In this document: positions 58,301 to 64,000 of the stretch, piece after piece
Layout: each line of letters begins with the position of its first letter
Position numbering within the stretch: position 1 is the first letter of the stretch
Assembly: GCA_035772735.1 (NCBI GenBank)
Contig: JASDFA010000003.1
Span: 126,099,001-126,163,000 of the forward strand
Origin: Datura wrightii
Taxonomy: Eukaryota > Streptophyta > Magnoliopsida > Solanales > Solanaceae
Direction: 5' to 3'
Length of the DNA: 64,000 nt
Program-made: the position numbers and the translations under genes
Notes under the pieces: generated by a model
Databases searched by the model: none
What the model was told of the DNA's origin: nothing
What the model saw: only the letters and a program-made list of their open reading frames with translations

Positions 58301-60673
58301 ACTGGTACTATAGCCAACCTACGGATCTCCTGGGTATAAAACTGAGCCCGCTCGGCCCCTGAACTGTAGCTCTGTCCGAGTCTACTGTCTGCACCCTGGG
58401 CACCAGGATCGACAAGAGGTGTGGTGTAGTGTCGATCGGCATAAAAATAGTCTAGCCATGGAATGGACTGTATGAGGACCTGGGACCCTATCTTCATCCC
58501 TCGCGAATGGCATGCCACTCTCTGGAGTGACGTCATCTCGCCCCTGGCGGGCATCGACACAGCTAGTAACCCTGGGGTGGTCATTGAAGGCTCCTGAGTG
58601 AGGAAAACTCCAACCAAGGTGCTGTATTGACATGTCAATCTAACCACTCAAAAGGCATAACTAGCCCTCTAAGCCTAACGCCACCACTGCTCGCCCCCTA
58701 GGATAGTCTGTAAGGCTGCTAGCAGGCACACCATGCACCTGTATCTAATCAGAGGATCTTGATAGTGATATTGATCTCTAATAGTCTAGACTAAATAGGG
58801 AGAGATCTAGAGTGGTCTAACATAACTCTAAATGTCCTGCCTAGACAACTATAACTTATAAACAGCTGCGGGATCGCGGATGGCTAACTACTTAGTTCCT
58901 CTACTTAGAACAACTATAGGGATGGTACTGGTCGAATATGCTTTTAAGCGATCGACCCCTAATCCTACACAGGAAGCTTACCGACATTCTTATCATGTGG
59001 ATAGTACTGTACTAACGTGGTACTACTAGTCCCTTAGACCTCATCTTGGTCTACTCGGATCTTATATTACTTTTATGGGCGATTCTTAACCTTACAAACA
59101 ACTTTATATAGAGTTAGCCACTCCTGGCAATCTTTACCTTATAAGAACCGGCTGGGGTGCTGGGCCGACCTCTAACTATTGACAAATTCCCCTTCCTTAG
59201 GGTACCCATGACTCTATTTGACCTGGATGACTGGGCTAGCTTCCTAGGTGACCTGTGTGATAAATGTTAAGTCAACTAGGACTGACAATCATTGGTAATA
59301 GCTAATAGGGTGGTAGGCTACCACTCAGTTTACCAGACAACCCTAGGCTGCTAACTCTAAAATATGGTCTTCCTATCTAAATTTCTGGCCCTGGGGCATG
59401 GGAATACGCCAATGGCCTCTAGGCGTGCTTTCCTGGCAATACAAACGCCAAACTAGTAGTGAAACCGCCTAACTGCGCCCATGCTGTTCAACTTACTAGC
59501 TCAGGCTCGATAACTCTCACGAGCTTCTAAGGTCTAGGCCTGGCGATAAAACATACACCCCTACTAATACAATGAACTAGAGAATAGAAGAGTTTCTATG
59601 ACGCTTCTAGCGCGTATCACCCTTAACATGTTTCTTCTCGACGAGGTATACTGTGGTATTATCTATATACGTTTTCTAGCAGCTATCCACAACTTATAAA
59701 ACTGTAATCTACTGATAGCAGCTAAATCACAGCATATCTGATCTTTATATACCAGCAACAGCTAATTACAACATATCTAATGACAATTTAATGGTAGAAA
59801 CTATCTACGACAGATGGAATCGTTATTTTTATTCGAAAACATAAGTCATAACACTGTACAACGAGAATACTTGCCAAGGGTTTGGCCTTACATACCTCGA
59901 CTATCATTTCCTAAATAATCGATGAGTTTCAACTTGTATTCGCCAACTCTCTTCAGCTATAACCACTATACTGGGAGAAAGAAACAAATTTTAATACCAA
60001 ATTCGGCGTAAAACGATAACTTTTGATATTAATAGCAACTATAATTTAACTACTTAAAATACGACCGAAAACTTATAATCTCCTGAGAGTTCAGAAGGGA
60101 GAAATGCTTACTTGAAGTCCATGATCATATAGGAATCATTTTGGATCAATTCTGACAATTTTGGCTCGGCGGAGTTACGATTGACTTGGCAAATTTCATG
60201 AAAATAACTCCGTAATAATACTCCCTGCAGGCTTAAACTTCAATACTCGAAGTTAATTTGAATTTGGAAGGCGTTTGATAGCGTAATCGTATGAAAATCC
60301 AAAGAAACTTGCATGCCCTCTACTTTCTGGCCATGGGAAATATAACAAATGAAATGAGTCAATAAAGGCTTGATATATATAGGCCAAGGGCGGTGGAAGG
60401 GGGGCTCCCCACGCCGCCCAAAGCGTCACAACTACCCCGCGCTGCGCCTCCCATTGAGGCAGCAAACTTGGCATGTCGCGCCTCTCAAGGCGCCAGCAGG
60501 CCTGGCGCGCCGCACTGGCCAGTGCGCTGCTGGCTGGCGCGTCGTGCTGGCCCTGTGCGCCCTGGTCCTGCTCGATCTAACTTCCAGGGTTTTTCTCCAT
60601 TCGTTGCGCTCTCTTTATTCCTTACAAATCCATGCGTACGCTTACTAATCATTAACTTTTACGCGGTGTAATA
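55370..60673 (-). repeat. 5' LTR of minus-strand gypsy element, with internal tandem duplication
   Basis: Begins TGTCACGCCCC on the plus strand and ends GGTGTAATA, where GGTGTAACA is expected, at 60673. Sequence equivalent to 55490-57535 is repeated as 57536-59581. The first unit breaks off at GAACTAGAGAATA and restarts at CAATGAGCTATCCCTCG. GC-rich palindromes at 60478-60493 and 60512-60525. TATATATA at 60374-60381 (-). Confidence 0.82.
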
Positions 60674-60678
60674 CTAAG

Positions 60679-61428
60679 GTAAATGGTTTAATCATATATA
60701 TGTTGTATGAGGGACTTCAATGTTTTAAATATCTCCTTCGAGGAGATTAGCCATTAATACCTGAACCATTTGTATCAAAAAGATAAAACACGTAATAATC
60801 GCATTTCGTTTTAGAGAGGCAAACGCATAATAATCCTGAATATTTTGTATCAAAAAGGCAAACACATAATAATCACATTTTACGAAATGATATACATTAT
60901 TTCTTTTGAGAAAATCAATAACAACTAATCATAATGTATCAATGTTGTTGTAGTATAAAATATTCTACTCTAATTTCTTTTTCCTTAAAAATGATACTTA
61001 ATAAAATTATTCAAGATATTCTATGTATGATATGATGACTTTTATAACGCAAAAATAATATGTATATCCATTGTTATTTCATCTCTCCAGGATCAATACC
61101 TTTTTCATTTACTTCAAAGAATGAAACATAATCATTTAAATGTGTATGAAATATGACATTCATCAATAAGTCATTATTTTATTAAGCACAAGAAAACATC
61201 GCTTTAGATATCTTATAAATTCTTCCACTTCAGTAGAAGATTTTAAAATTCTACTACTTCATGAGTAGATTTAAAGATGTTACTACTCCAAGAGTAAAAT
61301 TCAAAATTTTACTATTTCAAAAGAAAAACATAAAATATTGAGAATGAATTCTACTTCTTCTGGATGTGAATCATGATACCATCACAATCATTATTCTACC
61401 TCTTCTAGAGGTGAGTCGTGATATCTGA
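60679..61428 (-). mobile_element. Decayed copia element, right part
   Basis: Continues the copia element interrupted at 39541. AT-rich, no domain strong enough to name. It is cut on the right at 61429 by the second Athila-like element. Confidence 0.45.
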
Positions 61429-62967
61429 TGCCCCGTAAGTGTACGGGTCGTACAAGTAATACAGTGTCCCTTTTTAAGAGCCGGATGTCAAATCTACAGG
61501 GACTGGACCAATTCAACTAATTATCAAGTTCAAGTGTGATATTAACTTCACAAGTGTTGATTAAAGACTCTTTTTCGATAAAGTTTAATTAAGTCTAGTG
61601 GTGGTCACCGAAATACTCTGAAATCATTCAAGGAGCAACTAGAGTTAAAGCCGGATAATCATGCGATACTACGTTTTGTAATGGTTTAAGTATGAAACTA
61701 TCAATTGTCGTTTCACATAATTAAAACTGCATGTTCATGGTCTTTCGAGCCTCTAAACACGACAAACTAGACTCACAACTACATCATTGAGCGGTGATGT
61801 GACATTCTAGTTCGTGGGCAATTCAATTACGTGGATGTGGTTTACGAGATTTATTCTTTTTGATTAGGGATTTTCGTACCTCTAATCATTCAACTTATGC
61901 TTTTGATTAGGGACTTTCGTACCTCTAATCATTCAACCCAACTTAGCTTCACAACTACTTCTACGAGTGGTGGAGTGACATTTCTAAGTTGTTTCATGTT
62001 ATCATCCTGTTTTATCAACCAAACAAGGAAAATTAGGTATAATTTCTTATCCTAACCGCGAATCATATCAAAAGATACGAACTTGCTCCCTACATTCTCA
62101 TGTTTCTTGCCTAGGTTTTCTTTCTCAAGCTTTTGCCTAGGTGTAAAGTGTGTGTTTTCATGGTGATCAATCATAAAAACAACCATAATTAAGAATGTAA
62201 AACAAAACAACAATTAATAACTTAAAACCAAAACAAAATCATGTATTCACAATCATACCATGTGGTTTCAACCCTAGAGGAAGGGTTCTAGCCACTCATG
62301 TTCGTATAATTACAAGAAAACATAATTAAAGTAACATACTCACAAGAATTGGTAGAAGAGAAGATGAAATTGATGAACCCTAGGTGAGTTCTCCCACTTC
62401 TCCCTCACTCCTTGGCAGTTTTTCAGAATAATTTCGCGACTAAATGATTTTAGGAGCTAAGAGACCTATTTATAGTAAATGAGAAATATACAAAATTATG
62501 CCCGACATGAAATAGCTCCGTGGCACGGAGGTTATCGTGCCAATATGCCTCCGTGACACGGAGGCATCGAGGATGCACACTGGAAAACTTAGAAAACCGT
62601 CACTAGGCAGCCCCTTGACGCGTTGGCAGCGTGGCACACTGCTTGTGCAGTGCGTTAGGGGCTGTGGCACACCATGGTCGCGCAGCCTGCCTGCCGTGGC
62701 ATGTTGCCAACGTGCAGGTGGGCTGTTTCGCACATCCTCCTTGCCGACGTTCACGTTTTACTTCCGATTCCATGCCTCCACTTCACCAACTCATGGATTA
62801 GTTCCTCAAATTCATTTTAAACCTACAAAAACAAGAACTAATCATGTTGGTTAGTGTATGTATTCACATTACATAAAATTATATGAGAATGTATATAATT
62901 AAACCGATAAACAAGACAAAACTAAGTTATAAAGCATCACTTGGGCATGCTATTTTGCCCAAGATCA
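61429..62967 (-). repeat. 3' LTR of Athila-like element 2
   Basis: 1539 bp. Terminal hairpin at 62940-62963 with the same arms (CTTGGGC / GCCCAAG) as element 1. 42-nt palindrome at 62519-62560. TATAAATA on the minus strand at 62467-62474. Confidence 0.78.
62519..62560 (-). promoter_or_regulatory. 42-nt palindrome upstream of TATA box in Athila-like LTR 2
   Basis: On the plus strand it runs CGTGGCACGGAG ... CTCCGTGACACG. One base of the outer arm differs between the two sides. In LTR orientation it lies 44 nt upstream of TATAAATA (62467-62474). Confidence 0.65.
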
Positions 62968-64000
62968 CCTACCCTACACTTAAAGCCTTGTTCGTCCTCG
63001 AACAACCCTTTTACATCTCATGTAAATGGAGACTCACACATAACTAATTTAGCAAGACAATTCAAGCTACGACTACAATGATTGTTTGAGATAGCAAGTT
63101 AAAAATATAGCATGCACGATTTAATCAATAAAATGATATACAACTACGTTAAGACTTCCTAACCTCAAGAATCGACTCTCAGTCTTAGCAAACTCATGCA
63201 AATCAACCGATCAAAAAATCTGACATGAATGTTATTTTTCATTAAACATGTGCCCTCACAACAAGAGAGTTACCCCTTTTTACTCACAAATTTTCAAATC
63301 ACAACATGTATGGGTATATGAATAAAATTACGCTCGCTCTCTCAAAGAATTCACATGCATCATGTAGTGACCCATAAGCTTGCCCTTTAGTATTTTACTC
63401 CACTAATTTAAGGATGTATAAACGTAAGATCAAGTAGGACTTAATGGGTTGTAATGTAAGCTAAGGGACGGGTAGGTACTATTCTAGCCAGTAATAGTGG
63501 CTATCTTCCCCAAGCGCTTTTAATAACTTCCACCTTCATTAAAGACATCTCTTTTCTTACTTCCTCCTCATTCTTTTCACTCTTGAATTTTCTATTCTTA
63601 TTCCCATTTCTTTAAGCACACTCAGCTTATTAATAAGGAGTACTTAAACAACTTTTCATTCGTTTATTTTCCTACTCCCTACCAATAATCAGGCATTTTC
63701 AAAAAAGTGCACCCTTGACCTTTCTCAACTTTAACAACTGCTACTTTTCCTTCTTTTTCATGCTTCTCACTCCTTCACTCTTTGAAAATTTTCAGTTAAG
63801 CGCTTAGGAGTTTTGGGATCAAATTCAAGGCTAATGAAAGAAAAATGATTAAGCTTATGTTGTAGCTATCAAAGAATAGGCTTAAGGCTCAATGGGGCTC
63901 ACTAGGATTCAACATTCAAGGTAGGTAAAGTGAGGGATAAAAATTAGGTTCATTCAAAGAAATGCCTAAATCATCTCCTACAGTCCACACCCTTTATTTC
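62968..64000 (-). other. 3' untranslated region of Athila-like element 2
   Basis: Non-coding. The polypurine tract is at 62968-62985. A reverse GTTCGAGGACGAACAAGG block lies at about 62985-63006. The rest aligns by block with 12600-14270 of element 1. No ORF seen. Confidence 0.65.

Larger units (their letters stand above)
39542..60673 (-). mobile_element. Minus-strand gypsy element with internal deletion, carrying a nested gypsy element
   Basis: 5-bp duplication CTAAG at 39537-39541 and 60674-60678. The 3' LTR is 39542-40032 plus 50234-52889 and the 5' LTR is 55370-60673. The primer site is at 55355-55366 (-) and the polypurine tract at 52890-52902 (-). The internal region is only 2.5 kb and keeps just a broken C-terminal pol fragment. 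The 5' LTR is enlarged to 5.3 kb by a tandem duplication of about 2.05 kb, while the 3' LTR without the nested element is about 3.15 kb. Related to, but distinct from, the family of gypsy copies 1 and 2 (similar LTR ends, leader and polypurine region). Confidence 0.88.
61429..64000 (-). mobile_element. Athila-like element 2, 3' LTR and 3' region (continues beyond window)
   Basis: Minus strand. LTR 61429-62967 starts TGATCTTGGGC and ends GGGGCA. The polypurine tract AAGTGTAGGGTAGG abuts it, followed by about 1 kb of 3' untranslated region homologous in reverse to 12600-14286. Shared blocks include GATTTGCATGAGTTTGC, AGTGGAGTAA and GGGCAAGCTTATGGGTCA. The coding part lies right of the window. 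The possible target site TCTGA (61424-61428) has no partner in view. Confidence 0.82.

Overview
This window is plant nuclear DNA, most likely from a Solanaceae species. It holds one clear host gene, a glyoxal-oxidase-type gene (GLOX) on the minus strand at 29632-31374. Almost everything else is nested LTR retrotransposons and AT-rich intergenic DNA. The family assignment rests on the Ty3/gypsy and Ty1/copia families, the plant tRNA primer-binding sites and the LTR types I recognise. The species cannot be fixed from sequence alone.

Left part (1-16796): the 3' two thirds of a chromodomain-type Ty3/gypsy element (+). Its 3' LTR (4268-5782 plus 15722-16796) was split by an Athila-like Ty3/gypsy element (+, 5783-15716). 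The Athila-like element has a tRNA-Asp primer site, a gag-protease ORF, an envelope-position ORF and no reverse transcriptase. Next (16984-27326) is a TIR-type repeat that was hit 8 bp from its left end by a Ty1/copia element (-, 16992-26420, exact TSD GGTGT). That copia element carries an embedded gypsy LTR fragment (20898 to about 23600).

Middle (27327-37226): low-copy, AT-rich DNA around the intronless GLOX gene, with several simple and tandem repeats.

Right part (37330-64000): a decayed minus-strand copia element. Into it went a minus-strand gypsy element (39542-60673, TSD CTAAG) and, separately, a second Athila-like element (-, 61429 to the window end). The minus-strand gypsy element was itself hit by a complete plus-strand gypsy element (40033-50228, TSD GTAAG), which belongs to the same family as the left-hand gypsy element.

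The most unusual signal is a 42-nt GC-rich palindrome with arms CGTGNCACGGAG / CTCCGTGNCACG. It occurs nine times at exactly 42 nt, plus once with a collapsed loop. It lies just upstream of the TATA box in LTRs of both the chromodomain gypsy family and the Athila-like family, and twice more inside the Athila-like element ahead of its third ORF. Most coding lesions in the gypsy elements are C-to-T changes in CG or CHG context, as expected for methylated, silenced transposons.
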